DNA from: Crocinitomicaceae bacterium
GTDB taxonomy: Bacteria; Bacteroidota; Bacteroidia; Flavobacteriales_D; Crocinitomicaceae
Reading direction: 5' to 3'
DNA: 64,000 nucleotides
NCBI GenBank assembly: GCA_029252405.1
Contig: JAQXBM010000002.1
Coordinates: 1-64,000 of the forward strand
Below are positions 33,968-42,706 of the stretch, piece by piece. The notes below the pieces were generated by a model. It did no database searches. It saw only the letters and a list, made by a program, of their open reading frames with translations, and was not told where the DNA came from. The position numbers were made by a program, and so were the translations under genes. Each line of letters starts with the position of its first letter. The first letter of the stretch is position 1.

Positions 33968-34106
33968 TGAAATTGAGAGGGATTATTGAAAGATGTTGAA
34001 TTGAAAGATTGACGAGCGGAGTTATGTTTTGGATTTTCAATCTCCGAATTTTTTAATCTTTTAATTTTTCAATGCGTTAAAGGCACAAATTCCTTACTTT
34101 AATAGT

Positions 34107-35447
34107 ATGAAATCAATCTGGCGGACCCACAAGAAAAAAATCATTCTCTCATCGATCTTAGTTCTATTGCTGATCGGATTTCGATATGTCTATGTTCGAT
34201 TACCCATCATAACAGGTTATGCAGCGAAGGACATGTGTTCGTGTGTTTTCATTGGAGATCGGGATCCAGAGTCCGTTGCGAATAATGAATTTCAATTCAG
34301 TTTGATCAAACATGCTTCTTATGAAGTAAATGAAAAAGATAAATCAGTAAGCTCTTCTGTTTTCGGAATGGGCGATAAAACTGCGTACTATACGCCTCAA
34401 AACGGATGCGTTATTTTAAACGACACGGAGCGCAAAAACTGGAAGTATCACAAGGAAAAGTTGTATCCTGTGCGTGAGATTCCTTTGGAAGAATGGCCTT
34501 CAGATAAGGAGTCGTTCGTAAAGCGAACAAAAGTGGAGATGTCAATTCAAAAACACTTTGAAGACAAGAATCCAGAAGAACCATTTGGTGCGCGAGCGGT
34601 TGTCGTATTGAAGGATGGAAAGTTAATCGCCGAGCAGTATGCAGAAGGATTCGACAAAGATTCCAAGCACATTGGATGGTCCATGACCAAGAGTATTTTC
34701 AACGCATTGATTGGAATTGCAATTCAAGAAGGAAAGTTGGACGGCTTGGATCAGAAAAACTTATTCCCGGAATGGAAGGATAAGCGCAAGAACATTTCAC
34801 TGAGACACATTCTTCAAATGAACACCGGCCTGCAATGGGAAGAAGATTATGGAACCGTTTCTGAAGCCGTAACCATGCTTTACAATCGAGACAACATGGT
34901 CGATTATGCCATCAGTCAAGATTTCGAAGGAAAGATTGGGAGCCATTGGGAATACTCCAGTGGAACGAGCAACATGCTTTCTGGTATCCTGCGAGATCGA
35001 ATGAGTGACAAAGAATATTTCGACTTCCCTTACACGTTTTTTGATAAAATCGGAGCGTCAAGCTTTAGAATGGAAACAGACGCTTCAGGCAATTTTGTGT
35101 CTTCTTCGTATGCGTGGGCGACAGCAAGAGATTGGGCAAAGTTTGGCCAGTTTTTCTTGGATGAAGGCGTAGTGGATAGTACGCGTTTGTTACCTAAAGG
35201 CTGGATCGATTTCACAACGCAAGTAGCGAAAGGTTCGAAAGGAGAATACGGAGCGCATTTCTGGTTACCAACGAATAAAGACTATCCGAATTCACCTAAA
35301 GACATGTACTTCGCAGACGGTTTTCAAGGACAAAGAGTGTTCATTATTCCTAGTGAAGGACTGGTCATTGTTCGATTAGGCTTGACTCGATTTGATCATC
35401 CTGTTTATGATGATTTGGTAATGAGCGTGATCAAGGCTTTGGAGTAA
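34107..35447 (+). CDS. Serine beta-lactamase-fold hydrolase, membrane-anchored
   Basis: A 446-residue protein with an N-terminal membrane helix (about 11-29) and a class C beta-lactamase-like domain facing outward. The catalytic SxxK is SMTK (S192, K195) and the second motif YSSGTSN (about 287-293) carries the Tyr-x-Asn-like element. Such proteins are mostly peptidases or esterases, and true beta-lactamase activity should not be assumed. The approximately 90 residues between the helix and the fold, with two close cysteines (CSC), have no family I recognise. It stands alone, divergent from pgk. Confidence 0.88.
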   Translation: MKSIWRTHKKKIILSSILVLLLIGFRYVYVRLPIITGYAAKDMCSCVFIGDRDPESVANNEFQFSLIKHASYEVNEKDKSVSSSVFGMGDKTAYYTPQNGCVILNDTERKNWKYHKEKLYPVREIPLEEWPSDKESFVKRTKVEMSIQKHFEDKNPEEPFGARAVVVLKDGKLIAEQYAEGFDKDSKHIGWSMTKSIFNALIGIAIQEGKLDGLDQKNLFPEWKDKRKNISLRHILQMNTGLQWEEDYGTVSEAVTMLYNRDNMVDYAISQDFEGKIGSHWEYSSGTSNMLSGILRDRMSDKEYFDFPYTFFDKIGASSFRMETDASGNFVSSSYAWATARDWAKFGQFFLDEGVVDSTRLLPKGWIDFTTQVAKGSKGEYGAHFWLPTNKDYPNSPKDMYFADGFQGQRVFIIPSEGLVIVRLGLTRFDHPVYDDLVMSVIKALE

Positions 35448-35471
35448 TCACGGTATTAGTTTCAATTGTTT

Positions 35472-35491
35472 TTAACCACAAAGAACACAAA
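35472..35491. repeat. Candidate member of a dispersed 'ACCACAAAGAACACAAA' element
   Basis: The segment TTAACCACAAAGAACACAAA resembles a dispersed intergenic sequence seen in many environmental bacterial genomes. It is followed by a small CCAGC/GCTGG hairpin. The whole 174-base gap between the hydrolase gene and the next minus-strand gene holds no ORF. A single copy in this window cannot prove that it is repeated. Confidence 0.3.
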
Positions 35492-35621
35492 CCAGCAAAG
35501 CTGGCACAAAAAAAACGTGTATAAATAGCAAGTAATACCTACAAAAGGAATCCTTGTGGCGAAGCTTGCGCATCTTGTGTTAAAGACGTTCGAGTAATTG
35601 AGTTGAAATTCAACACTGAAA

Positions 35622-36257
35622 TTACCACTTAACCATATCCAACTTCAACCCAAAATGCATCTGTAATCCAAAGGATTGACCAGAACTAATTCTGTTCGAA
35701 GGTAATGGGTTCGAATACGATCCTTCAATCGTGTATTGTCGCTCAAACAGGTTGAGGTTCACTCCTACTTCATAATACCAACTCAAAATAGGTAATCGTC
35801 TTAAAGATTTACTGAAGATATAACTGAGCCCAATCTCGTGTTTCTGCATGGCATACTCTGCGTATTCTGATTGGTTTGACCCACCATTTTTTCCCGCGTC
35901 ATAGATGATATTGTCAGCCGACAAATATCGATACGATGTTGAGAGACTCTGCGTTGCCCAGTCTGACGAGCGAAAGTTTAAAATGAATGGGCGAACAGAA
36001 AAACCAGAATAGGCACGATTCATCCAATACAACTGAACAGGGTAGCTAATCACGCCATATGGAACGTAAGCCTCTTCAGTAAATCGAAAGCGGTATCCCA
36101 CTTCTGCAGCTATGCTAAATTCAGCGTTCAATTCTTTTTGAAACCCAATGCTTGGTTCACACGCGCGAATTCTAGTGTATAGGATATTCGTTTTACCGTC
36201 TTGGGAAAATGCTATAGCTGATGCGAAAAGAAGATAGATAAGGGATAGCGTTTTCAT
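35622..36257 (-). CDS. Exported, possibly outer-membrane beta-barrel protein
   Basis: A 211-residue protein with a signal peptide (about 1-18, ending AIAFSQ). The mature chain alternates polar and aromatic residues in strand-sized blocks (FSIAAEVGYRFRF, GVISYPVQLYWMN, SWYYEVGVNLNLF) and ends in a strand FGLQMHFGLKLDMVKW, as small outer-membrane barrels do. No specific family recognised. It stands alone, divergent from the ECF sigma gene. Confidence 0.75.
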   Translation of the reverse strand: MKTLSLIYLLFASAIAFSQDGKTNILYTRIRACEPSIGFQKELNAEFSIAAEVGYRFRFTEEAYVPYGVISYPVQLYWMNRAYSGFSVRPFILNFRSSDWATQSLSTSYRYLSADNIIYDAGKNGGSNQSEYAEYAMQKHEIGLSYIFSKSLRRLPILSWYYEVGVNLNLFERQYTIEGSYSNPLPSNRISSGQSFGLQMHFGLKLDMVKW

Positions 36258-36410
36258 GGTAAATAAAGTAGGTTCATTCGTCTAAAACAACGCCACAAAT
36301 GAAAGCATTATTGTGTTTAGATTTCCATTATCTTCTCGTCGAATAAAAAAAAGTTCACTCCTCCTGTAACTTTTCAGTAACTTGTAAGTCTTACCTCTGA
36401 AAACGGTACA

Positions 36411-36893
36411 ATGACTACAAAAGAATACAACCTGGCAGTTGACGAATATTCGGATAATATCTTCCGATTCGCGTTGAAGCAACTCAGAAATGAGATGTCT
36501 GCTAAGGATATTGTTCAGGAAACATTTACCAAGGTGTGGGCGAAGCACGAAGAAGTGCAATACGAGAAAGTAAAATCGTATCTCTTCACAACTGCTTACC
36601 ACGCAATAGTTGATTGGGTGAAGAAGGAAAAACGTTCGGGAGACATCGAAACAGCTGGGCAGGAAGCAACACATGTTGATGCTGAGGTGGATTTACAGGA
36701 AGTACTCCACGAAGCCTTGAACCGTTTACCGGAAGTGCAAAAGACTGTTGTCTTACTCCGTGATTACGAGGGATACAATTACTCGGAAATTGCAGAGATC
36801 ACCGAATTAAGTGAGTCACAAGTAAAAGTGTACATCTTCAGAGCGCGAAAAGCACTCAAGGCGTACGTAAAACGATTGGATTTAGTAATATGA
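36411..36893 (+). CDS. ECF RNA polymerase sigma factor
   Basis: A 160-residue sigma-70 family protein with region 2 (about 15-75; MSAKDIVQETFTKVWAKHEEV) and region 4 (about 103-155; LPEVQKTVVLLRDYEGYNYSEIAEI, then a recognition helix ESQVKVYIFRARKAL, residues given in parts). It lacks region 3, as ECF factors do. It overlaps by four bases a membrane protein gene that is very likely its anti-sigma partner. The promoter it recognises is unknown. Confidence 0.95.
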   Translation: MTTKEYNLAVDEYSDNIFRFALKQLRNEMSAKDIVQETFTKVWAKHEEVQYEKVKSYLFTTAYHAIVDWVKKEKRSGDIETAGQEATHVDAEVDLQEVLHEALNRLPEVQKTVVLLRDYEGYNYSEIAEITELSESQVKVYIFRARKALKAYVKRLDLVI

Positions 36894-37924
36894 AATCAGA
36901 GAGAATAAGCATATTTAATTACGAGGCATTTTACCTTGATCACCTAGAAGGAAATCTGGGCGAGGAGGATACTGCCTTGTTATTGGCTTTTCTCGAAGAG
37001 CACCCCGACCTCTTTGAAGAAGAGGGAGATTTCGTCATGCTCGATGCAACGGTTGATGCGCCAACTTTCGATGATAAAGATTCGTTGAAAATTGTGAGTG
37101 ATGAAGCAGGTATTGTGCTATCCAATGTCGAACATTTCTTAATTGCTGAATCGGAAGGACAATTACCAGTTGCGAAGCAAGAAGAATTGAATGCCTTTGT
37201 AGCTCAGCATCCTCATTTAGAGAAAGAACGCAAGTATTTAGCAGCGATGTTCTTGAAAGCAGATCAGTCGATTGTATATGCTGAGAAATCTGGATTGAAA
37301 CGAAAAGGAGCGGTTATTTTCTGGCCGTATATCGCTTTGGCAGCCGCGAGTATTTTGATTGCGTTCTTCTTTGTGATGAACAATGACCCTAAAACGGATG
37401 AGTTTGCAGAGAATCCAAATACAATTGAAAAGAACGAAGATCAAAAACAAGAACGTCCAGTAGTTGAAAAAGACAACATTCAACTAGTGAATAATGTAGT
37501 TCATGAGAACTCAACACCAGAGCAAGACACGGAGAATTCGTCTCCAAGTCCGAGAGTGAATGTGAGTCCATCTAACACCCCAAATCGTCAAGCGATTGCA
37601 TCAGTGAATTCGATCAAACATCGTCAAGCGCGCCGAGTGATCAACTCAATTGGAAATGCTGATTTACAACCTGTAGCTTCGAAAATTGATCCACCTGCAC
37701 TTACGGCGATACCAGAAAACGATTATGCTCAGGCGAGCGCAGGAGCTGAAAGCTATCAAATGAAAAATCCAATCAAACCAATTACATCTCGATTGGAAAA
37801 AACACTCAATACAGATGTCGATTTCAAAACAGGAAAGGCTGCAAACAATACTGGGGCTGGTTTCTTCCTGAAGATTGGGAAATTCGAACTCTCTCGTAAA
37901 AAAGGGAAACGTAGCAAAAAGTAG
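36890..37924 (+). CDS. Putative membrane-bound anti-sigma factor
   Basis: A 344-residue single-pass protein. The acidic N-terminal cytoplasmic part (about 1-130) contains two repeats of a LxxFLxEHPxL-type helix (LLAFLEEHPDLFEEE and LNAFVAQHPHLEKER). One membrane helix follows (about 144-162, FWPYIALAAASILIAFFFVM), then a long Asn/Gln/Pro-rich, probably disordered periplasmic tail with a basic end (SRKKGKRSKK). Position after the ECF sigma gene with a four-base overlap is the main reason for calling it the anti-sigma factor; it has no obvious zinc-binding ZAS motif. Confidence 0.7.
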   Translation: MKSERISIFNYEAFYLDHLEGNLGEEDTALLLAFLEEHPDLFEEEGDFVMLDATVDAPTFDDKDSLKIVSDEAGIVLSNVEHFLIAESEGQLPVAKQEELNAFVAQHPHLEKERKYLAAMFLKADQSIVYAEKSGLKRKGAVIFWPYIALAAASILIAFFFVMNNDPKTDEFAENPNTIEKNEDQKQERPVVEKDNIQLVNNVVHENSTPEQDTENSSPSPRVNVSPSNTPNRQAIASVNSIKHRQARRVINSIGNADLQPVASKIDPPALTAIPENDYAQASAGAESYQMKNPIKPITSRLEKTLNTDVDFKTGKAANNTGAGFFLKIGKFELSRKKGKRSKK

Positions 37925-37974
37925 GGAGCGCTTCTTCAATATTCGTTTCTACGGACATCTTTAGATTATTCATT

Positions 37975-37982
37975 TATCTTTG
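37975..37982 (+). promoter_or_regulatory. -7 box (TATCTTTG) for the membrane protein gene
   Basis: A perfect TAnnTTTG match, 30 bases before the ATG at 38013. Confidence 0.5.
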
Positions 37983-38012
37983 GGCATCAACAGAGCAATC
38001 TAAGCGCTTTAT

Positions 38013-39818
38013 ATGTTCAAAAAATCGCCCTTAACGTCAATAACCATTTTCGTGATAATAGCCGTGGCGTTCTTCACTGTTTTCAAGAATGAAAATTGGA
38101 ACAGAGAAGGAGGAGTTATTGAATCGGACACAAAATTTTACTACCCGTATTTACCCGCAATTTTCATCAATGATGACCTTAGCTTTGAGGACGTAGAGCC
38201 GTATATTTACGAGAACAATCTATATCTCTGGCACAATGAAACGGAAGATGGGACGCGCTACATAAGAGGAACGTATGGGCTGTCACTGTTCTATTCGCCG
38301 TTTTTCTTTGCGGGACATGGACTCGCAGCTGCGCTTGGAGAACCCATGAATGGCTTCAGCTATCCGTATCGACTCTGTCTGAATTTTTCTGGTCTGTTTT
38401 ATTTGTTCTTCGGACTGCTTTTTTTGAGCAAACTGCTGAAGAAGTTTTTTGAAGATCATGTCATATCCATCACCCTGTTGATCGTTGCGTTGGGGACGAA
38501 CCTGTTGTTCTATTCAACGGACTACGCCATGTACTCGCATGCACCCAATTTTATGCTGGGCTCACTGATGCTCTACGGTTCCATGATGTGGTTCGAAACG
38601 CATCGCTGGAAGTGGACGATAATCATTGGTGTTTGTGGTGCCCTGATGGCACTCATCCGACCGATCGATTTCCTCTTCATTTTGTTCCTTCCACTAATCG
38701 GTATAGCCGCAGTCAAAGATGTCAGGGAGCGAATCAAGGAGATTTGGCAAAAAAAAATGCACTTCATTGTCATCGGAATCATTTTTGTGCTCGTCTTCAC
38801 GCCGCAGTTTATCTATAATTACAGCGTTTCAGGAAGTATCTTCTTTTATTCGTACAACAACGAGAGCTTTTTCTTCGGGGACCCGCGCATTTTGGACGCG
38901 ATGTTCAGTTACCGAAATGGTTGGCTCTTGTACAGTCCCCTGATGATTTTTTCATTATTGGGAATGGCAGCATTGATCAAGCAGAAAAGAAAACTCGGCC
39001 TTTTTGTAGTCGTCACTTTTGGTCTCTACCTATACGTATTGGCATCCTGGTGGTGCTGGTGGTATGTCGGTTTTGGGAACAGGGCATTTATCAATGCGTA
39101 TCCTATTTTGGCAATTCCTTTAGCAGCCTTCGTTCATTTCATTGTCAGCCGAGGAATCGTGGTGCACTTTGTGTTTAAAGCAGTTGTAATTTTGGGGTTG
39201 ATCGTATCGGCCTATCAAACCTATCAATATCATGTTGTTTATATTCATTGGAGTGACATGACAGAGAAGGCGTATTGGGATTCCTTTTTGAATTTGGAGC
39301 CTTCGCAACTTTATCACACGTATATGGAGCCAGTGGTGATTGATCGCCGACAGAACGGGGAAAATTGCGTTTACAAGCCCAAGGTGGAAGTCCTGCAGCG
39401 TAACACCTTCGATTTTGAAGACGCCAACGGTATTGACTCCACCTTACTGCGTTTTTGGGAAGAATCCAAAGGAGAAGTTCGTGCTCCAGAGGGGGTAGAG
39501 TTCCTAGGAGATATTAAAATACCCGCACCCGCTGATGCGAATGAAATTTACCTCACTGCATGGGTGAGTGAACAAGGATGGGGTGCTAAACACATTGTCG
39601 CCAGTTATCCTGAAATAGGTTATTCTCGAAGCTCATACGAGGTGATAAAACGCGAGGACGGTAAGTTGAAAATACACCTCTACATGACCATTCCCGAAGA
39701 AGTTAAAGGGAAAGATATTAGCGTGTATTTCTGGAACGAAAATAAGAGCCCATTTACATGGTACGATTTCTCGATCGCCTTTAGGAAAAGATCACAATAC
39801 GTGAAATGTTATGATTGA
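38013..39818 (+). CDS. Polytopic membrane protein, GT-C-like
   Basis: A 601-residue protein with about 10 membrane helices between residues 8 and 410 and a soluble C-terminal domain (about 420-601). The first extracytoplasmic loop has an acidic element (GGVIESDTKFYYPYLPA) at the place where GT-C glycosyltransferases keep their catalytic acid. A histidine/aromatic-rich segment (WWCWWYVGFGNRAF) precedes the later helices. It is likely a polyprenyl-linked-sugar glycosyltransferase or relative, but substrate and pathway are unknown. The SpoIIM-led unit starts 112 bases downstream. Confidence 0.7.
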   Translation: MFKKSPLTSITIFVIIAVAFFTVFKNENWNREGGVIESDTKFYYPYLPAIFINDDLSFEDVEPYIYENNLYLWHNETEDGTRYIRGTYGLSLFYSPFFFAGHGLAAALGEPMNGFSYPYRLCLNFSGLFYLFFGLLFLSKLLKKFFEDHVISITLLIVALGTNLLFYSTDYAMYSHAPNFMLGSLMLYGSMMWFETHRWKWTIIIGVCGALMALIRPIDFLFILFLPLIGIAAVKDVRERIKEIWQKKMHFIVIGIIFVLVFTPQFIYNYSVSGSIFFYSYNNESFFFGDPRILDAMFSYRNGWLLYSPLMIFSLLGMAALIKQKRKLGLFVVVTFGLYLYVLASWWCWWYVGFGNRAFINAYPILAIPLAAFVHFIVSRGIVVHFVFKAVVILGLIVSAYQTYQYHVVYIHWSDMTEKAYWDSFLNLEPSQLYHTYMEPVVIDRRQNGENCVYKPKVEVLQRNTFDFEDANGIDSTLLRFWEESKGEVRAPEGVEFLGDIKIPAPADANEIYLTAWVSEQGWGAKHIVASYPEIGYSRSSYEVIKREDGKLKIHLYMTIPEEVKGKDISVYFWNENKSPFTWYDFSIAFRKRSQYVKCYD

Positions 39819-39930
39819 GCTTTAACTCACGTGATCAGAACGTGAAAAAACAACAGTCGTGCGTCAATCGTGGGCTTTATTCTTTTATATTTAACGTTTG
39901 GCTTTTCCCAAAAGGAACGATTAAGATCAT

Positions 39931-41865
39931 TTGAAAGAAACCTCATTCATAGAGCAGAATAAGAAAAAGTGGAATCGCTTTGAGCAACTGTACGAATCTA
40001 AATCTCACGACCCCGAGGAACTGAGTGATTTGTACATGGACATCACCGACGATTTGAGCTATGCTCAAACCTTCTACAAAAGAAGAACCGTTCGTGTTTA
40101 TCTGAATCAATTAGCCCAAAAAGTCTACACGGGAGTCCATAAGCAAAAAGGAGAATCATTTCGGAAGTTTTTGACCGTTTGGAAAACATCTTTGCCACTT
40201 GAAATTTATCGCGCTCGAAAAAGTTTGCTCGTTGCGCTGGTTTCATTTCTCGTCTATGTGTTGATCGGGGTTCTAAGTACGTACATCGACCCAGATTTCA
40301 CGAGACTAGTGCTCGGCGATGGCTACGTCAACTTAACCAACCAAAATATTGCCGAAGGAAATCCCCTAGCGATTTACGGAATGGCAGAAAGTCAATTGCA
40401 GATGTTCATGGACATCACCACCAACAACATGAAGGTGGCATTTTTGACCTTTTTCCTTGGGTTTTTCTTTACGCTCGGAACACACCTGGTCATATTCTAC
40501 AACGGAATAATGCTTGGTACTTTCCAGTATTTCTTCCATACCAAAGGGCTGCTAATCACAAGTTTTTTAGGGATTTGGATTCATGGAGCCTTCGAAATTT
40601 CAGCGATTGTGTTGGCTGCAGGAGCAGGTATTACTGCTGGGAATGGATGGTTATTTCCAAAGAGTTACACACGCTTGCAATCGCTTCAGCTTTCGACAAA
40701 ACGAGGATTGAAAATCATGATGAGCCTTGTGCCCTTCATCATCGCCGCAGGATTTTTAGAGAGTTACGTAACGCACAATTACCAGCGCTTACCTGATTGG
40801 TCGAAATGGGCATTGATCCTTTTCTCATTCGCACTTATTCTCGTTTACTATGTTTTCTATCCAATGTATGTGGCTAGAAAACACCCGGAATTATTGCACG
40901 AAGAGCAGGTCGGAAATTTCAAGCCGAAAACAACGTTCAACTTCGCCAAGATTCGAAGCTTTGGTGAAACAATGGCGGATTCGTTCAGAATGTATCGACT
41001 GCAGTTTGGGAAATTCATGAAAGTAATCATGCTGATTGTCTTTCCGTTGATCGCAGGAATTGTCGCTTTTCAAGATTTCACTCACCCAGAAATGATGCAA
41101 ACCGAGCATTGGTACGATTGGGCCACCCAATTTGAATTGATGATGGGCTATGGCTTTATGAGCGGTTATTGGAATGTATTAGACTTAGTTGCAATGGGAG
41201 GATGGAGCATCGTTTACACCTTGATTGTTGCGGCGGTTCTCTGGAGTGTTCAAACTTTGGGCGAGAAATTTTCATGGAAGAGCTTCTTTCAATATACGGC
41301 GAAGAAAGGTGCAGGGATTTGGTTAGCGAACTTCTTCATTTTACTCTTTGTATTCACACTTCCGTGGTGGGCATTGTTGATTGGAATGTTCTTGTTCCCA
41401 TTGTTCCTTCTGAACAGTGCGGCCGTAGGTCTTGACGAGAATAATTTCGCAACACGACTCCGTCGAGGATTCAAATACAGCTCTCAACATTACGGAAACA
41501 ACTTATTGATGCTGATCATTCTTTTGCTGCTCGTCACCTTGTTGATGCAGCCAATTGCGTCAATTTTCAGTATTCATAATTGGCAAGGAGAACCAACGGT
41601 CATGAGCGATTTGCTCGACCTTGTTGCAGGTTTTGTGAAAAGAGTAGCACTTGCAATGGACGGCGATTATATTTTCTGGAGCAATGTCACCCGCCAATTA
41701 GTGTATGTTCTCTTCATCATCATGTTCATTCCATTGGTGATTATCATGACGTCTTTTGGTTATTTCTCAGAGCGTGAGCGAACGGAAGCAACAGGGCTAA
41801 GGAATGAATTCAGGAAATTCGGAAAAAGAAGTAGAACCAAAGAATCGAGTGTAGATTTTGAATAA
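39931..41865 (+). CDS. SpoIIM/DUF95 integral membrane protein
   Basis: A 644-residue protein. The first half (about 1-310) is a SpoIIM (DUF95) domain: a soluble helical N-terminus (FIEQNKKKWNRFEQL) and about five membrane helices with the typical NNMKVAFLTFFLG and GIWIHGAFEISAIVLAAGAG blocks. The second half carries about six more helices and a basic tail, a long form seen in Bacteroidota. The start is TTG at 39931; the family N-terminus begins here and no ATG fits. It is the first gene of the five-gene MoxR/DUF58 unit. The function is unknown; a role in envelope stress or membrane assembly is inferred only from the company it keeps. Confidence 0.88.
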   Translation: MKETSFIEQNKKKWNRFEQLYESKSHDPEELSDLYMDITDDLSYAQTFYKRRTVRVYLNQLAQKVYTGVHKQKGESFRKFLTVWKTSLPLEIYRARKSLLVALVSFLVYVLIGVLSTYIDPDFTRLVLGDGYVNLTNQNIAEGNPLAIYGMAESQLQMFMDITTNNMKVAFLTFFLGFFFTLGTHLVIFYNGIMLGTFQYFFHTKGLLITSFLGIWIHGAFEISAIVLAAGAGITAGNGWLFPKSYTRLQSLQLSTKRGLKIMMSLVPFIIAAGFLESYVTHNYQRLPDWSKWALILFSFALILVYYVFYPMYVARKHPELLHEEQVGNFKPKTTFNFAKIRSFGETMADSFRMYRLQFGKFMKVIMLIVFPLIAGIVAFQDFTHPEMMQTEHWYDWATQFELMMGYGFMSGYWNVLDLVAMGGWSIVYTLIVAAVLWSVQTLGEKFSWKSFFQYTAKKGAGIWLANFFILLFVFTLPWWALLIGMFLFPLFLLNSAAVGLDENNFATRLRRGFKYSSQHYGNNLLMLIILLLLVTLLMQPIASIFSIHNWQGEPTVMSDLLDLVAGFVKRVALAMDGDYIFWSNVTRQLVYVLFIIMFIPLVIIMTSFGYFSERERTEATGLRNEFRKFGKRSRTKESSVDFE

Positions 41866-42706
41866 ACTATTGCTCTATATCTTTTTGGTGATGCTTCCAG
41901 TCACGTTATCTGCTCAGGATAAAAAGGCGAAAGCTTGGGAGACGGAGCGCGAGTATCTGAAGTACAAAAAGGAAAAAGGATACAAAGGTCCGACCGAATG
42001 GTACGGATCGACACCAGCCGAAATGGACGCGGAAGATCCGGGTGGATACAGCAATTACGGTTCAGGACAAGGAATTCAATACGTACCTCAAAAACTTCGA
42101 AGAGACCGAGGAAGAAGAGGATACCGCGGCGGCGGAGGTGGGGGTGGAACATTGCCTTCTGATCCAAAAGTAAAGCGTCCACCACCTGTTCAGTTAGATA
42201 TTGATCCACCAGATATTGATTTACCCGATGTTGATGCACCAAACGTTAGCGGTTCATTCTGGAAGGTGCTGTTGTTTATTTTGATCGCTGCGCTGGTGAT
42301 TCTCATCTTGTACCTCATTTTCAAAAATGCGAAGCCAGTTGAGAAGAAAATTATTGTTGATGTTGACGACGACTGGAACCCAGAGGTGATTACCAAAACG
42401 GAATTGGAACTGCGTTTAGAAGCAGCCATGTCCAAAGAGGATTACCGCGAATGTGTGCGAATCTATTTCACCTTTATTCTGAAGGAGCTAATTCGTAAAG
42501 GCTGGATTTCTTGGAAAAAGGAAAAAACGAATCATCATTATGTGATGGAAATGGCCGGTAAGCCCAATCAGTTGGTGTTCATGGAATGCGTTCGAATTTA
42601 TGATTTGGTTTGGTACGGTGAGTACGAAATCGATCAGGAGATTTTCGAAATGCTGCGACCAACACTCCAAGATTACTACAAAACACTCGATCCTGTAAAT
42701 GAATAG
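41858..42706 (+). CDS. DUF4129 membrane protein
   Basis: A 282-residue protein starting at TTG (41858), eight bases inside the end of the SpoIIM gene, where a clean signal peptide begins (ending LSAQ). The periplasmic part has a Gly/Arg-rich stretch (GRRGYRGGGGGGG) and a Pro-Asp repeat (DIDPPDIDLPDVDAPNV). One membrane helix (about 134-155) leads to a cytoplasmic DUF4129 domain (about 175-282, ECVRIYFTFILKELIRKGW). DUF4129 proteins nearly always sit beside MoxR and DUF58 genes. Confidence 0.88.
   Translation: MNKLLLYIFLVMLPVTLSAQDKKAKAWETEREYLKYKKEKGYKGPTEWYGSTPAEMDAEDPGGYSNYGSGQGIQYVPQKLRRDRGRRGYRGGGGGGGTLPSDPKVKRPPPVQLDIDPPDIDLPDVDAPNVSGSFWKVLLFILIAALVILILYLIFKNAKPVEKKIIVDVDDDWNPEVITKTELELRLEAAMSKEDYRECVRIYFTFILKELIRKGWISWKKEKTNHHYVMEMAGKPNQLVFMECVRIYDLVWYGEYEIDQEIFEMLRPTLQDYYKTLDPVNE

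Noticed and set aside
34107-35447. Antibiotic-resistance beta-lactamase
   Set aside because: The fold and SxxK motif are shared by many peptidases and esterases; the membrane anchor and the lack of a close match to known class C enzymes make resistance unsupported.
35492-35512. CCAGC/GCTGG hairpin as a terminator
   Set aside because: On the plus strand it is followed by A residues, and on the minus strand no T run follows the stem.
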